Origin: Arenicellaceae bacterium
GTDB lineage: Bacteria > Pseudomonadota > Gammaproteobacteria > Arenicellales > Arenicellaceae
Assembly: GCA_029246505.1 (NCBI GenBank)
Contig: JAQWNC010000015.1
Coordinates: 83,662-147,661 of the forward strand
Length of the DNA: 64,000 nucleotides
Direction: 5' to 3'
The translations under genes were made by a program, and so were the position numbers. Below the pieces are notes generated by a model. That model was not told where the DNA came from. It saw nothing but the letters and a program-made list of their open reading frames with translations, and did no database searches. Positions 47,376 through 57,977 of the stretch are shown here, piece after piece (the stretch's first letter is position 1; each line of letters starts with the position of its first letter).

Positions 47376-49340
47376 TTAGCCTTGCTTTCCAGCGCTAATC
47401 ATTCGATCCGCACGGCGAATAACAGATTGCCATAACTTATAATTTTGGGTAATTGCTTTACGCAATGGCTGGTCAGAATATTCGCTAATAAATCTAAATA
47501 AGTCGGTTCGGCTTAATCCGCAATCAGCCGCGGAGAAGTACAATCCCCCCAAATCTTTAACCAACCAGCGAAATGGTACTTGTCTACGAAATTGCATTCT
47601 GTGCAAATCAATCAGAAACAATCGTTTTCTCTCAATCGTTTCTGTGCCTTCTTCCAGCCAAAAGTGACATAAGTACAAATCGCGATGATTTATTCCACTT
47701 TGATGCATCCGTCGAATAATATTAGCGACCCGTCTAACTAATATTCGTCTTTCAAGCATCGTACGTTTATTTGAAAGTGGCGAATAATCGACCATCGCAG
47801 GCAGTGCTTCCAGTGACGTTGAAACAGGCAACTCCTTACTGATAAAAAATGACTTTTGTGTCGCCGGATTTAACCCCCTTTGCCCAAACCCAGCCGCCTC
47901 AATCGTATCAATACCAAGTGACTGTAATCGATGAGCCCCTTGCCATTCTGCCTGCGCGCCTAATACTGGTAGTTTGAAACTCACCAAATTTTTAGCAATT
48001 TCTCGCCAACCGACGCCCGAGTGCATTTTTACAAAAAAATTCTTTTGCTTACCCTCTACGCTAAATGTGTGTCGACCAGGTCCGCGCCGATAAGTCTTTC
48101 CTTCCAGACGCATCACTGCATCAAAGTTAATTAAACCCGGCAGCTCTTTTTGTAGCTCATCACTCAAATAACAATCAGTTAATTCGATAGGCGCTAACTT
48201 CTGAACTTTATCTAGCACTATCTCTGGCATAGATACGAATGCAACTTCTGCCATTATTGTTGCGCCATTTTTGCCCCATTCCGCGGTATCTAGGCCCTGT
48301 AAAGTAGCTACCAGTCTTTGATCCAACTCACTTTGCACGAAGGGTTCGCTAACAACCAACCCAGCATTAGCTTGCTTAACAAGCGGTGCATAACCACATA
48401 CGCCTGAACATAATATCGCTAATCTACTTTGCATTGCCTCGACCAATACGGTACCAGACGCCTCATTGCGTGCCGGATGCAGCAACAAATCAGCGGCTTT
48501 CATATAAAGGGGTACTTTGTCGCTCGGGCCAACAAAACGGATCATCGCTTGATCGTCATTAACGGCACCTACTAATAAGCCTTGTTCTTCGGCAAAACTT
48601 GTTAAAGGGTGCTTATTTCCGCTCCCTACTACTATAAAAATCACACGCGCCTTAAGAGAATCAGGCAATGCAGCAATTGCTCGAATCGAACGATCAACCC
48701 CCTTGGTTCTAAAACTCGAACCAACACTCAAAATAACTATACTGTCCACTGGCAGTTGTAGTAATTCTCGAGCGCTAGAAACATCTGGCAATCCCGCTAA
48801 AATCGTCGATCGATCGGGGTGTATAAATGGCGGCAAGACTTCCGAACGAGCATCAGCAATAGCATAAGTTTGTCTATACTGCTGACGTATTACTTCGGAT
48901 ATAAAAAAAATAACACTAGTGGAAGATAAGCCAAATACAGCACGCTCTGCTGTTCCACTTAGTCTATACCGCGGGGTCAACTTGTATAACATCGAATGTC
49001 GCGACCTAGCCCTTAGGACAAATGAAGCATCAGCAATGTAATAAAACCTATATCCCGGCAAACGATTAAAGCTAATCGACGCGTCAAATGAGCCCGCATG
49101 AATGTGACTAATTGATTCAGAGCCGAAGTGTTTCATGCGCGTATGGTTGCTGAATCCACGCGCCGATAGCTGACGCACTTCAACCGACTTAGGCAGTAAG
49201 GTTACGGCCTCGCCCACGATTCTGGTTACAAAAATTGTGACCTGGTGTCCGTTTTCAACAGCAAATTGGGTTATTCGAACACAATCATTTGCTAAACCGC
49301 TCCAGGCGCTCAGCGTGTATATGCCAAAAGCAAGTTTCAT
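47376..49340 (-). CDS. Glycosyltransferase (GT4, WaaG-like) fused to heptose kinase WaaP
   Basis: The 654-residue protein is a fusion. Residues 1-385 are a GT-B glycosyltransferase of family GT4 like WaaG: KLAFGIYTLSAWSG, LSVGSSFRTKGVDRSI and the donor site HPARNEASGTVLVEAM with E-x(7)-E. Residues about 410-654 are a WaaP/RfaP heptose kinase: NFFVKMHSG, GINHRDLYLCHFWL and LFLIDLHRMQFRRQ, followed by VKDLGGLYFSA. In E. coli these are two adjacent genes (waaG, waaP). It would transfer a hexose to the inner core and phosphorylate heptose I. It lies between galE and the second kinase. Confidence 0.88.
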   Translation of the reverse strand: MKLAFGIYTLSAWSGLANDCVRITQFAVENGHQVTIFVTRIVGEAVTLLPKSVEVRQLSARGFSNHTRMKHFGSESISHIHAGSFDASISFNRLPGYRFYYIADASFVLRARSRHSMLYKLTPRYRLSGTAERAVFGLSSTSVIFFISEVIRQQYRQTYAIADARSEVLPPFIHPDRSTILAGLPDVSSARELLQLPVDSIVILSVGSSFRTKGVDRSIRAIAALPDSLKARVIFIVVGSGNKHPLTSFAEEQGLLVGAVNDDQAMIRFVGPSDKVPLYMKAADLLLHPARNEASGTVLVEAMQSRLAILCSGVCGYAPLVKQANAGLVVSEPFVQSELDQRLVATLQGLDTAEWGKNGATIMAEVAFVSMPEIVLDKVQKLAPIELTDCYLSDELQKELPGLINFDAVMRLEGKTYRRGPGRHTFSVEGKQKNFFVKMHSGVGWREIAKNLVSFKLPVLGAQAEWQGAHRLQSLGIDTIEAAGFGQRGLNPATQKSFFISKELPVSTSLEALPAMVDYSPLSNKRTMLERRILVRRVANIIRRMHQSGINHRDLYLCHFWLEEGTETIERKRLFLIDLHRMQFRRQVPFRWLVKDLGGLYFSAADCGLSRTDLFRFISEYSDQPLRKAITQNYKLWQSVIRRADRMISAGKQG

Positions 49341-49393
49341 ACGATCAGTTAGCGCGGCTCACCGACGAACTAAGCTCGCACGGCCTGCATCAA

Positions 49394-50389
49394 CTAGGCT
49401 TTGTACTGTTGTTCCCACTCAAACGCCGTTCGACAGATTAGCTCAGTATCGTTATATTTTGGCTCCCAGCCGAGTTGCTCTCGTATTTTGTTGGTATCAG
49501 CTATGAGCGCTGGCGGGTCGCCAGCCCGCCTATCGCTTAGTTCCCGAGGGAAATCAACATTACTCACCTTTGCTACTGTATCCAATATTTCCTGTACGGA
49601 AAGCCCTCGACCATAACCGCAATTAAAAATACCTCCATCACCACCATCGATAAGATGTTTCAACCCCACTACATGCGCGCTCGCTAGATCGTCAACATGT
49701 ATGTAGTCACGAATACAAGTTCCATCCGGAGTGTCATAATCCGCACCAAATACTTTAATCGATTCTCGTTTGCCCGTGGCCACTTCGCAAGCGACCTTTA
49801 ACAGATGCGTCGCCTCAGGAGTGGCTTGACCCAAACCTCCTTTTACTGCCGCTCCGGCAACATTAAAATATCGCAGCGCCAAAAAACGGAACGGATTTGC
49901 AGCATCCGCACTCGCAGCAATATCTTGCAGTAGCCACTCCGTTATCAGTTTGGTCCTACCATAGGGGTTGATTGGCTGTACCCGGTCAGTTTCCACTGCT
50001 GGGATTTTTTCCGGGATGCCATATACCGCAGCACTAGATGAAAAAAGCATTTTATCAATACCCACCAAGCGACAACTTTCAACCAGGTTCTGCGAAACAA
50101 CGCAATTATTTCGATAATATTTCAACGGCTGTTCTACTGATTCCGGTACGACAATATGACCAGCAAAGTGAATTACTGCGTCGATACCAAATCTATTAAA
50201 TATGTCGGCCAACAAGCTTTGATCGCCTGCATTTCCTTCTATAAACTCAGCGCTATCATGTACCGCCCAACGATGCCCAGAATAAAGGTTATCCAATACG
50301 ACTACATTAAAGCCTTCATCGACCAGATGTCGAGTAGTATGAGAGCCAATATAACCAGCTCCACCGGTTACCAAAATCGTGCCTGCCAT
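49394..50389 (-). CDS. galE: UDP-glucose 4-epimerase
   Basis: GalE interconverts UDP-glucose and UDP-galactose with bound NAD. TGGAGYIGSHT is the Rossmann motif, SSSAAVYG carries the catalytic Ser and YGRTKLI the Tyr-x-x-x-Lys pair; RDYIHVDDLA is typical. Length is 331. Its place between waaC and the GT4-WaaP gene suggests it supplies UDP-galactose to the core glycosyltransferase. Confidence 0.96.
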   Translation of the reverse strand: MAGTILVTGGAGYIGSHTTRHLVDEGFNVVVLDNLYSGHRWAVHDSAEFIEGNAGDQSLLADIFNRFGIDAVIHFAGHIVVPESVEQPLKYYRNNCVVSQNLVESCRLVGIDKMLFSSSAAVYGIPEKIPAVETDRVQPINPYGRTKLITEWLLQDIAASADAANPFRFLALRYFNVAGAAVKGGLGQATPEATHLLKVACEVATGKRESIKVFGADYDTPDGTCIRDYIHVDDLASAHVVGLKHLIDGGDGGIFNCGYGRGLSVQEILDTVAKVSNVDFPRELSDRRAGDPPALIADTNKIREQLGWEPKYNDTELICRTAFEWEQQYKA

Positions 50390-50430
50390 TCAATAAACCT
50401 TGTTCAGGGGTAAATTATAAAAAATCCTCA

Positions 50431-51456
50431 TCAATCGAGGCCCAACATCTTAGATAGTACACGCCATACATCGTCAGCAGAACAGCTTTCATAGCAAGGC
50501 GGTTGTAACACTGTATCACTTAGCAGATTACATTCACGGGCCAGACATGGAGAGCATGGAAAACGAGCTCTAACATGCTGTTGATTCGCACCCCAAGTCC
50601 CTGTGCGAGTTGAGTCGGTAGAACCGTAAATACTCACACACGGCACCGTCAACGCAGCGGCCATATGGGCCAAGCCGGTATCCACCGCGACAACTGCATC
50701 CGCTGCGCTGATATATTTTCGCATACTATTAAGATCACCGCACGGTAACACAACTGCCGCATCGCAAGCAGCTGCAATTCTTGTACAACGCTGGTGTTCT
50801 TCGTCGCTCCACCAAGGTAACCAAACCGTGCAATCTGCCTCATCACTGCGCTGTGCCAGAGCTATCCAATGCGATTCCGGCCAATGTTTACTTGCCCAGG
50901 TTGTTCCATGTAAAAACAGTAAAGTTTTCGGTGCGCTATCAACGCGCTCCACCTTTGCGCTGCCTAGATCTATCCCATAGTCGTTGACCCGATCGCCTAA
51001 GACATAGCCCAAACTTAAAGAAAGCAACGCACGAACCCGCTTAACAGCATGCCCAGCAGGTACGTTAAATCTTTTTTTGTACAAACAAGGCGCTAGCGGC
51101 TCGCGTACGCTAAAAAATGAAAAACCTGAAACGGGACCTTTTGCAAGGTGCGCAATCCACGCGCTTTTCACCAAACCTTGCGCATCAATAACCAAATCAT
51201 ATTCACGCGATGCTAGCTCACTAATAAATGTTCTTCTTTCGGCTCGGCTAGAGTACCAACTTTTACGCCACTCCCTGGTAGACGCTACTATTATCTTATC
51301 AACGGAAGGGTGCCAGCTGGGAATTTGCTCAAAGCCTTTCTCAACGACCCAATCAAATTGCAGCTCAGGGATATGTCGAACAGCCTCCGTAATCGCAGGT
51401 AATGTATGGAGCACATCACCCATCGAGGACATTTTAACGATTAATATTCGTCTCAT
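50431..51456 (-). CDS. waaC: Lipopolysaccharide heptosyltransferase I
   Basis: WaaC adds the first L-glycero-D-manno-heptose to Kdo2-lipid A. The GT9 start MRRILIVKMSSMGDVLHTLP and the donor site VAVDTGLAHMAAAL with YGSTDSTRTG are clear; 341 residues is about normal (E. coli 319). ATGA overlap with waaF (51453-51456) shows coupling. A cysteine-rich stretch near the C terminus (FPCSPCLARECN) resembles that of WaaF. Confidence 0.93.
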   Translation of the reverse strand: MRRILIVKMSSMGDVLHTLPAITEAVRHIPELQFDWVVEKGFEQIPSWHPSVDKIIVASTREWRKSWYSSRAERRTFISELASREYDLVIDAQGLVKSAWIAHLAKGPVSGFSFFSVREPLAPCLYKKRFNVPAGHAVKRVRALLSLSLGYVLGDRVNDYGIDLGSAKVERVDSAPKTLLFLHGTTWASKHWPESHWIALAQRSDEADCTVWLPWWSDEEHQRCTRIAAACDAAVVLPCGDLNSMRKYISAADAVVAVDTGLAHMAAALTVPCVSIYGSTDSTRTGTWGANQQHVRARFPCSPCLARECNLLSDTVLQPPCYESCSADDVWRVLSKMLGLD

Positions 51457-52499
51457 ATTGATACCTCTTTTGAGGTAGAGCCTAGTAAATCATCAATTTG
51501 ATCTGTAACCATATCTACAGGTAATTGATTCAAACAATTCAGATGTCCCAGTGGACACTGTCGCTTGAAACAGGGGCTGCAATCCAACCCCAAGCGAACT
51601 ACTTTGGAGTTTTCTCCTAAAGGTGGAGTGAACGCTGGGTCTGTCGAACCATAAATTGCTACTACCGGCCTCTGTAACGCAGCAGCCACATGCATCAAAC
51701 CCGAGTCATTCGTCACGACCAAGTTTGCACACGACATCACATCTATTGCTTGCAGTAAACTAGTTCTACCTGCAAGGTTTACTATTCTACGATCGGCAGA
51801 TGCTACTTGCTGGCATACGCGCTCATCATTTTTTGAACCCATCAACCAAACTTGCCAGCCAGCCGCTATTCTCTGACGAGCCAATTCTGCGTAATAGTGA
51901 GAGGGCCATTGCTTTGCGGCGCCAAACTCTGCTCCAGGGCACAAAATCATCGTGTTCTTATTGGTCACATTCAAACCCAAATCACCCAGAGTGCTAGACA
52001 GTAATCGCGCGTCAATGCTCAATCGGGGCTTTGGTACTGCCGGCAAACCATCGGCTAATTTTTCATCATGCAATGCCGCAAAGCGTTGGACCATTAACGG
52101 CCATCTAGCTTTATTCAAAATATGCCGGTCGTTCAATAGAACAAAACGCTGTTCGCCGGTAAAGCCTGTGCGCACGGGAATCTTGGCTAACCAAGGAACC
52201 AATGCGGACTTAAATGAATTTGGCAATACATATGAATGATCATATGACTTTTCTCTTATTTGCTTCGCAACCGCCCAACGTTCTCGCCAATCCAATGCTC
52301 CGTGAACGAAAGAGGTTTCAATTAGTGTTCGAACTTCCGGCATTCTAGCGATTAGAGGCGCGCACCAGGCAGGTGCAAGTATATCAATATTTGCTTTTTG
52401 CTCAGTTCGACGAATTAGCTGCACCAAACTGTGCGCCATTACCATGTCGCCAACCCACGACGGACCGATAACCAAAATATTTTTATTCCTAGGTTGCAA
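51453..52499 (-). CDS. waaF: Lipopolysaccharide heptosyltransferase II
   Basis: WaaF adds the second heptose of the inner core. GT9 motifs are ILVIGPSWVGDMVMAHSL, ILCPGAEFGAAKQWP and VVTNDSGLMHVAAALQRP, with the family-typical FKRQCPLGHLNCL cysteine segment. Length is 348 (E. coli 348). It is the first gene of the waaF-waaC-galE-GT/WaaP-kinase series. Confidence 0.95.
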   Translation of the reverse strand: MQPRNKNILVIGPSWVGDMVMAHSLVQLIRRTEQKANIDILAPAWCAPLIARMPEVRTLIETSFVHGALDWRERWAVAKQIREKSYDHSYVLPNSFKSALVPWLAKIPVRTGFTGEQRFVLLNDRHILNKARWPLMVQRFAALHDEKLADGLPAVPKPRLSIDARLLSSTLGDLGLNVTNKNTMILCPGAEFGAAKQWPSHYYAELARQRIAAGWQVWLMGSKNDERVCQQVASADRRIVNLAGRTSLLQAIDVMSCANLVVTNDSGLMHVAAALQRPVVAIYGSTDPAFTPPLGENSKVVRLGLDCSPCFKRQCPLGHLNCLNQLPVDMVTDQIDDLLGSTSKEVSI

Positions 52500-52555
52500 A
52501 GTTTATAGGTTCACTTAAATAGCTAATAGACTGCTAACATGACATAAATGCTGGG

Positions 52556-55438
52556 TTATAACAGCGTCTGCCAGGCGAATTCTACCGAGTCTCTAAATTG
52601 CTGCACCTGGTCGTAGGGTATATGTGCTGGCCTATTTGTTAACTTATAGCGATGCTCGATTGTTAAATAGTCTTTGTAGGTACTGGCAAGACCCAACGCC
52701 ACGTCTTTGGCTAGAAATTTACACTCAGCAGCGGCCAGTAACAGGCTTAGAGTTGTATGTTCTTCCAGAAGCTTCGGGTACTCCTCTGCACACACTAGTA
52801 CCGCAGCTTGTGCAATAAACTCGATATCTACTAGCCCGCCAGCACCTTGCTTCAAATCAAAAATTTCACTGGTGGACTTATCATGCTCCTTTCTCATGCG
52901 CTTGCGCATATCGACCATATGCTGCAATACGTCCAATTTCAATCTTGGAAGCATTAAAACCTCTTTACGAACCTTGGTTATCCTTTGACAAAGTTTATCG
53001 TCGCCAATCGCAACGCGAGACCGGGTTAATGCGTGATGCTCCCAAAGCTGGGCTTTCTCCAACTGATACTTTCTAAAACTTTTAACTGTAGTCACCAATA
53101 GTCCAGACTGACCACTTGGTCTCAAACGCATATCAATTTCATATAACCTGCCCGCAGAAGTTGTTGTCGTCAGTAGAAAGACAAGCTTTTGACACAACCG
53201 TGCAAAATATACCTCTGCGGCAACCGATTTTTGGCCAGCATCAGTATCGGCTTCAGTAAAATCCAATATTCGATGCTCATCATATATCAGGACAATGTCT
53301 AGATCTGACCCATACCCCAGCTCACGACTACCGAGCTTACCGTAAGCGAGCACACCAATGGGCAAGCTTTCACCACTTACACACACCGAACCTAAATCAC
53401 CATATAGGAGCGTTTGCGCCATTTTTAGAGCAACTGTAAGCGCAGTATCCGCCTGTAATGACAACGCACTACCTGCCTCGACTACATTTAATCTTCCTGC
53501 TAAAAATCCAGCGGCTATTCGTAAAGTCCTTGAATGATGCGCCTCTCTTAAAGCGTCTAACGCTCGCTCAAGGTCATTTTCTGCCAATAATTTAGCTGCT
53601 TTATCGAAACGAGCCCTTAAGTACTCGCTATCTTGCAACTCCACCATCTCCATTGGAACTAATAAACTATCTAGAATCGCTGGATAATTTGCTACCCAAC
53701 TCGCCGCCCATTCGCTTTGCGCTATTAACTGGATTAATCGCTTTAACGCATCCGGGTTTTCACAAAGAAGTGCCACATAAGTTGAGCGCGCTGCAATTCG
53801 CTCTAGCAAACTGATAAATCGCCTTAGTGTAATTTCTGAATTACTAGTTCGCGAAATCTCGACTAACGCTTCTGGTATTAAACGGTCAACTCGAGCTTGA
53901 GCCGCACCAGTTAGCGGGCGGTAATAACGGCCCTCTCGATAACCATAAATCAAAGCAAATGCATGTTCTGTGTCCGCGAACCCCTGCTCCGATAGAAACT
54001 CAAGCGCTGTCTCTTTCATACTCCCCAATTTATCATCAATCGACTCCCAAAGACGCTGCCAATCAAGAGTGTCTGATTCAAGCTGATCATCTTCCCCAAA
54101 TAGATCATCAAAATAGCCATGCACACGAGCAGTTACCTCGTCTAACTCTTTTAGTAGACTTGCATAATCCGGGCAACCCATTGCCGCCGCAATAACTAGT
54201 TGCACCTCAGGTTTATCAGGTAAAGTATGAGTTTGTTCGTCTCGGTATATTTGCAATCGATGTTCCAAGCGACGCAAAAATAAGTATGCCCTGGCCATTT
54301 CATCCAAATCTTTTTCTGGAACCAACTGCCGGCTTTTTAACATCGCAATTGCTACGCTAAGAAAAGGAGTTCTTAACTCTACATCACGACCTGCGTGAAC
54401 AATTTGAAAGGCTTGAACAAAAAACTCAATCTCACGTATACCCCCACGGCCCAGCTTTACGTTAAAAGCCTTACCTTTACGATCTAGCTGCTCGGAAATC
54501 ATTCGTTTCATTCTACGGATTTCGTTGATTGCTCCGAAATCAACATAACGCCGATACACAAATGGCCGCAATTCGTTCAATAGTTCTTCCGCTGCGCCCT
54601 CGTCGCCAGCAACCACACGGGCCTTAACTAATGCATAGCGCTCCCAATCTCTGCCTCGCGTTGTGTAGTACCTAATAGTAGCGGGTACAGAAAGTATCAC
54701 TGGTCCGCTGCCCCCGTAAGGCCTTAGGCGCATATCCACGCGAAATACCTGACCGTCACTGGTTATTTTATGTAAACTGGTAATAAGTGATTGAGACAGA
54801 CGTTCAAAAAATATCTGATGGGCCAGAGATGAGCCATCATCAGCATCTGAATTTATATCCCCACCCTCTGGATAAGCAAATATTAAATCTATGTCAGAAC
54901 TAAAATTAAGCTCTCTTCCACCTAATTTTCCCAATCCAAGGACAAACATCTGCATAGGTTGGCCGGTTGAATTAAGCGGCGCCCCCAAATCTGTACACTG
55001 AGCTTGCCAAAGATAATCAAGCGCCCTATCAGTCACAAGAGCCGCCAGATCACTCATTCCTTGAGTAACCTCCTCCAAAGAAGCAATGCCGGCAAGGTCC
55101 CTAACGGCCAATATGAAAGCAACCGCTCGCCGCAACCGTCTTAAATCGGCATGCATGCCTTCTGTCGATTTAAACTCTTCAGCCAACATCTGAGCTAATT
55201 TATTAATAGCTGGAGTATCAAGCTTCACTTGCAAATAGCCCGCGCGAATTAATTCAACTACTAGTGCCGAATGCCATTGGCAAGTCTGCGTCACAAATAC
55301 GCTTAGCCCACAAGCAATGTGCAGACTCTCACTATCAACACCAGATATACTATGCTGAACGCTCCACTCCGCCCACCACTGAGCCTGCGATTCGACTAGC
55401 TCTATAGGCAAGGTAAGCTGTGTATTCCGAGGTTTCAA
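52556..55438 (-). CDS. glnE: Glutamine synthetase adenylyltransferase/deadenylylase
   Basis: GlnE adenylylates and deadenylylates glutamine synthetase in response to PII and glutamine. Two nucleotidyltransferase domains are visible: the N-terminal one with NFSSDIDLIFAYPEGG and the C-terminal one with GYGSDLDIVLIYDEH, each followed by an RxDMRLRPyG/SG segment. The length of 960 fits E. coli (946). It is divergent from uup, so its promoter lies in 55439-55548. The LPS cluster follows on the same strand after 56 bases. Confidence 0.97.
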   Translation of the reverse strand: MKPRNTQLTLPIELVESQAQWWAEWSVQHSISGVDSESLHIACGLSVFVTQTCQWHSALVVELIRAGYLQVKLDTPAINKLAQMLAEEFKSTEGMHADLRRLRRAVAFILAVRDLAGIASLEEVTQGMSDLAALVTDRALDYLWQAQCTDLGAPLNSTGQPMQMFVLGLGKLGGRELNFSSDIDLIFAYPEGGDINSDADDGSSLAHQIFFERLSQSLITSLHKITSDGQVFRVDMRLRPYGGSGPVILSVPATIRYYTTRGRDWERYALVKARVVAGDEGAAEELLNELRPFVYRRYVDFGAINEIRRMKRMISEQLDRKGKAFNVKLGRGGIREIEFFVQAFQIVHAGRDVELRTPFLSVAIAMLKSRQLVPEKDLDEMARAYLFLRRLEHRLQIYRDEQTHTLPDKPEVQLVIAAAMGCPDYASLLKELDEVTARVHGYFDDLFGEDDQLESDTLDWQRLWESIDDKLGSMKETALEFLSEQGFADTEHAFALIYGYREGRYYRPLTGAAQARVDRLIPEALVEISRTSNSEITLRRFISLLERIAARSTYVALLCENPDALKRLIQLIAQSEWAASWVANYPAILDSLLVPMEMVELQDSEYLRARFDKAAKLLAENDLERALDALREAHHSRTLRIAAGFLAGRLNVVEAGSALSLQADTALTVALKMAQTLLYGDLGSVCVSGESLPIGVLAYGKLGSRELGYGSDLDIVLIYDEHRILDFTEADTDAGQKSVAAEVYFARLCQKLVFLLTTTTSAGRLYEIDMRLRPSGQSGLLVTTVKSFRKYQLEKAQLWEHHALTRSRVAIGDDKLCQRITKVRKEVLMLPRLKLDVLQHMVDMRKRMRKEHDKSTSEIFDLKQGAGGLVDIEFIAQAAVLVCAEEYPKLLEEHTTLSLLLAAAECKFLAKDVALGLASTYKDYLTIEHRYKLTNRPAHIPYDQVQQFRDSVEFAWQTLL

Positions 55439-55548
55439 ATATCTGTATCTCTTATCAGTTGTTGCACTTAATGCTTAAGTTAACAAGCATCTCTCATATT
55501 GCTATGCGCTACAATACCGCGCCATTTGTACTTCACTAAGAAAATTTC

Positions 55549-57396
55549 GTGCCCTTGCTAGAATTAAAGAACCTTTCGCTCGCCTTTGGAACCCAGGTGA
55601 TCCTGAACAGTGCAAACCTAATAATCAACGAGCGTGAAAGAATTGGCTTCGTAGGGCGCAACGGTGCAGGCAAAACCACTTTGATGAAGATGCTTGCCGG
55701 TACTGTAATCCCGGATGATGGCAAAATTCATGGACAAAGTAGAATCAACATTGCACTAATGCCCCAGGAAATACCGGAGTACACAAGCCTCGATATCGCT
55801 GCAGTTATAACACTTGGCGAACCAAAAGTGGGGCCACAGTTGATTGCTCAACTTGCCGGTGAAGAATATGAAGAATCCAGTGAACTTTGGGAATTGAGCA
55901 CACGCGTCAAAAAGTTACTTTCAAGCTTTAGTCTCGACGGCGACGTATTATTTGAAGAACTTTCAGGTGGCATGAAACGTCGGGTATTACTCGCACGGGC
56001 TTTGGCAACCGACCCGGCAATACTCCTATTAGACGAGCCTACTAACCACTTAGATATCGGCACCATCGAATGGTTGGAGAAAATGGTGCTAAACCTGAAT
56101 CTCTCCGTCATTACGATCTCCCATGACCGCACTTTTATTGATCGTACTTGTGATCGCATAGTAGAGCTAGATCGCGGAACATTATCGTCCTGGCCGGGTA
56201 ATTACGAACAGTACTTAATCGCAAAAACCAAAGCACTTGCCGAAGAAGAAGCCGGCAACAAAGCATTTGACAAGCGACTCTCAGAGGAAGAAAAGTGGAT
56301 TAGGCAAGGCATTAAAGCTCGTCGCACCAGAAACGAAGGGCGAGTTCGCGCACTAAAACGTATGCGTGGCGAACGCCAACAGCGCAAAGAAATTACCGGG
56401 AAAGCAACCTTTTCAGCCAACGAAGTGCTGTCATCAGGCAAACTTGTTTGGGAAGCCAACAACCTTAGCTTTGCGTGGAGTAAAGACCCCGCTGACGGAG
56501 CTGAAATTAAAAATGAAAGTGTAATTCAGTCCTTTTCTACACTAATTCTACGCGGAGATAAAATCGGAATAATTGGTCCAAACGGTTGCGGCAAATCTAC
56601 TTTGATAAAGCTCATTTTGGGTAAGCTTACCCCCAGCTCCGGGACTATGCGCTCAGGAACTCGCCTGGATATCGCAACCCTGGATCAACACCGTACAGAT
56701 ATCGACGACAATAAAAGCGTGCTCGACAATGTCTCCGGTGGGCGAGACCAGATCACTATCAATGGCAAAGACAAACACATCGTCTCGTATATGCAGGACT
56801 TTCTATTCACATCTGAACGATCCCGCGGGCTGGCGGGGGTACTATCTGGAGGTGAACGAAACCGTTTAATGCTTGCCAAATTATTTAGCAAGCCCGCTAA
56901 TCTGTTAATTCTTGATGAGCCCACAAACGACCTTGATACCGATACCTTGGAGCTGCTTGAACAACTGTTGGTCAATTACTCAGGTACATTGCTACTGGTT
57001 AGTCATGACCGAACCTTTCTCAATAATGTAGTCACCAGCACGTTAGCTTTTGATGAACCAAAAACAATCAACGAATACGTCGGTGGTTACGACGATTGGT
57101 TGCGGCAAAGACCGCAGGTAAACAAGTCTAAACCTGAAAAATCAAGAAGCAATAATAGTAACGGTGCTGCCGTCAAGCCAAAGAAGCTAAGCTATAAACA
57201 CCAGCGCGAGTTGGACCAACTGCCGCTGTTAATTGATGACGCCGAAAAAGCCATCGAGGCCTTACAGACTTGTATGCTCGCACCAGAGTACTTCCGGCAA
57301 GATCAGCAAGCTGTTACGAATGATAACCAGCAGCTTAAGATTCTGGAAGATAAATTGGCGGAACATTATGCCCGGTGGGAAGTGCTGGACGCCTAA
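55549..57396 (+). CDS. uup: ABC-F ATPase, Uup type
   Basis: The 615-residue protein has two ABC domains without membrane helices. The first has GRNGAGKTTL, LSGGMKRRVLLA and LLLDEPTNHLD; the second GPNGCGKSTL, LSGGERNRLMLA and LILDEPTNDLD. A linker rich in Arg/Lys/Glu joins them and a C-terminal coiled coil (about 530-610, with basic start) is characteristic of Uup, which acts on ribosomes or branched DNA. GTG 55549 is the start. mobA follows after 11 bases. Confidence 0.92.
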   Translation: MPLLELKNLSLAFGTQVILNSANLIINERERIGFVGRNGAGKTTLMKMLAGTVIPDDGKIHGQSRINIALMPQEIPEYTSLDIAAVITLGEPKVGPQLIAQLAGEEYEESSELWELSTRVKKLLSSFSLDGDVLFEELSGGMKRRVLLARALATDPAILLLDEPTNHLDIGTIEWLEKMVLNLNLSVITISHDRTFIDRTCDRIVELDRGTLSSWPGNYEQYLIAKTKALAEEEAGNKAFDKRLSEEEKWIRQGIKARRTRNEGRVRALKRMRGERQQRKEITGKATFSANEVLSSGKLVWEANNLSFAWSKDPADGAEIKNESVIQSFSTLILRGDKIGIIGPNGCGKSTLIKLILGKLTPSSGTMRSGTRLDIATLDQHRTDIDDNKSVLDNVSGGRDQITINGKDKHIVSYMQDFLFTSERSRGLAGVLSGGERNRLMLAKLFSKPANLLILDEPTNDLDTDTLELLEQLLVNYSGTLLLVSHDRTFLNNVVTSTLAFDEPKTINEYVGGYDDWLRQRPQVNKSKPEKSRSNNSNGAAVKPKKLSYKHQRELDQLPLLIDDAEKAIEALQTCMLAPEYFRQDQQAVTNDNQQLKILEDKLAEHYARWEVLDA

Positions 57397-57407
57397 GCCC
57401 TGGACAA

Positions 57408-57977
57408 ATGATGAATCAACAACATTCATACAACGTATGTATATTGGCTGGTGGCGAAGGGCGCCGCTTTGGTGGTCGAGACAAAGGGTTAATCGAATAT
57501 CAAGGCAAACCATTAATCGAACACTTGATCGAGAGCTTTTGTGCGCATACCGACGAAATCATCATAAGTGCAAACCGCAATTTGGATCGCTACAAAAATT
57601 ACAACCGCCCGGTAATAAGTGACTTAACTAAAACATATGCCGGACCATTGGCTGGAGTACTGGCGGCATGCGCATACTGCCAAAACAAATGGCTTTTAGT
57701 AGCAGCCTGTGACCAACCCGACATTAATCATACATTAGTGAACGACATGCTAGACCTCGCTAAAACAAACGATTCGAAGCTCATTATCACAAATGACGGT
57801 TTCCATAATCAACCGCTACCCATGCTTTTACATACGTCACTTCAAAGTACTATTGAGAGCTTTCTTAATTCCGGTGAGCGAAAAGTAGCCCTCTGGCAAA
57901 CACAACAAAATGCACTCACCCTGAAACTCAATCAGCGTAAACCCGCTATAAATATAAACGTACCAGCCGATTTATAG
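57408..57977 (+). CDS. mobA: Molybdenum cofactor guanylyltransferase
   Basis: MobA attaches GMP to molybdopterin to form the guanine-dinucleotide cofactor. The nucleotide-binding start CILAGGEGRRFGGRDKGL, the middle SDLTKTYAGPLAGVLAA and AACDQPDINHTLV (metal-binding Asp) are diagnostic. It has 189 residues from ATG 57408 (or 57411 directly after). It implies that molybdoenzymes of the DMSO-reductase type are used; none is encoded here. Confidence 0.93.
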   Translation: MMNQQHSYNVCILAGGEGRRFGGRDKGLIEYQGKPLIEHLIESFCAHTDEIIISANRNLDRYKNYNRPVISDLTKTYAGPLAGVLAACAYCQNKWLLVAACDQPDINHTLVNDMLDLAKTNDSKLIITNDGFHNQPLPMLLHTSLQSTIESFLNSGERKVALWQTQQNALTLKLNQRKPAININVPADL

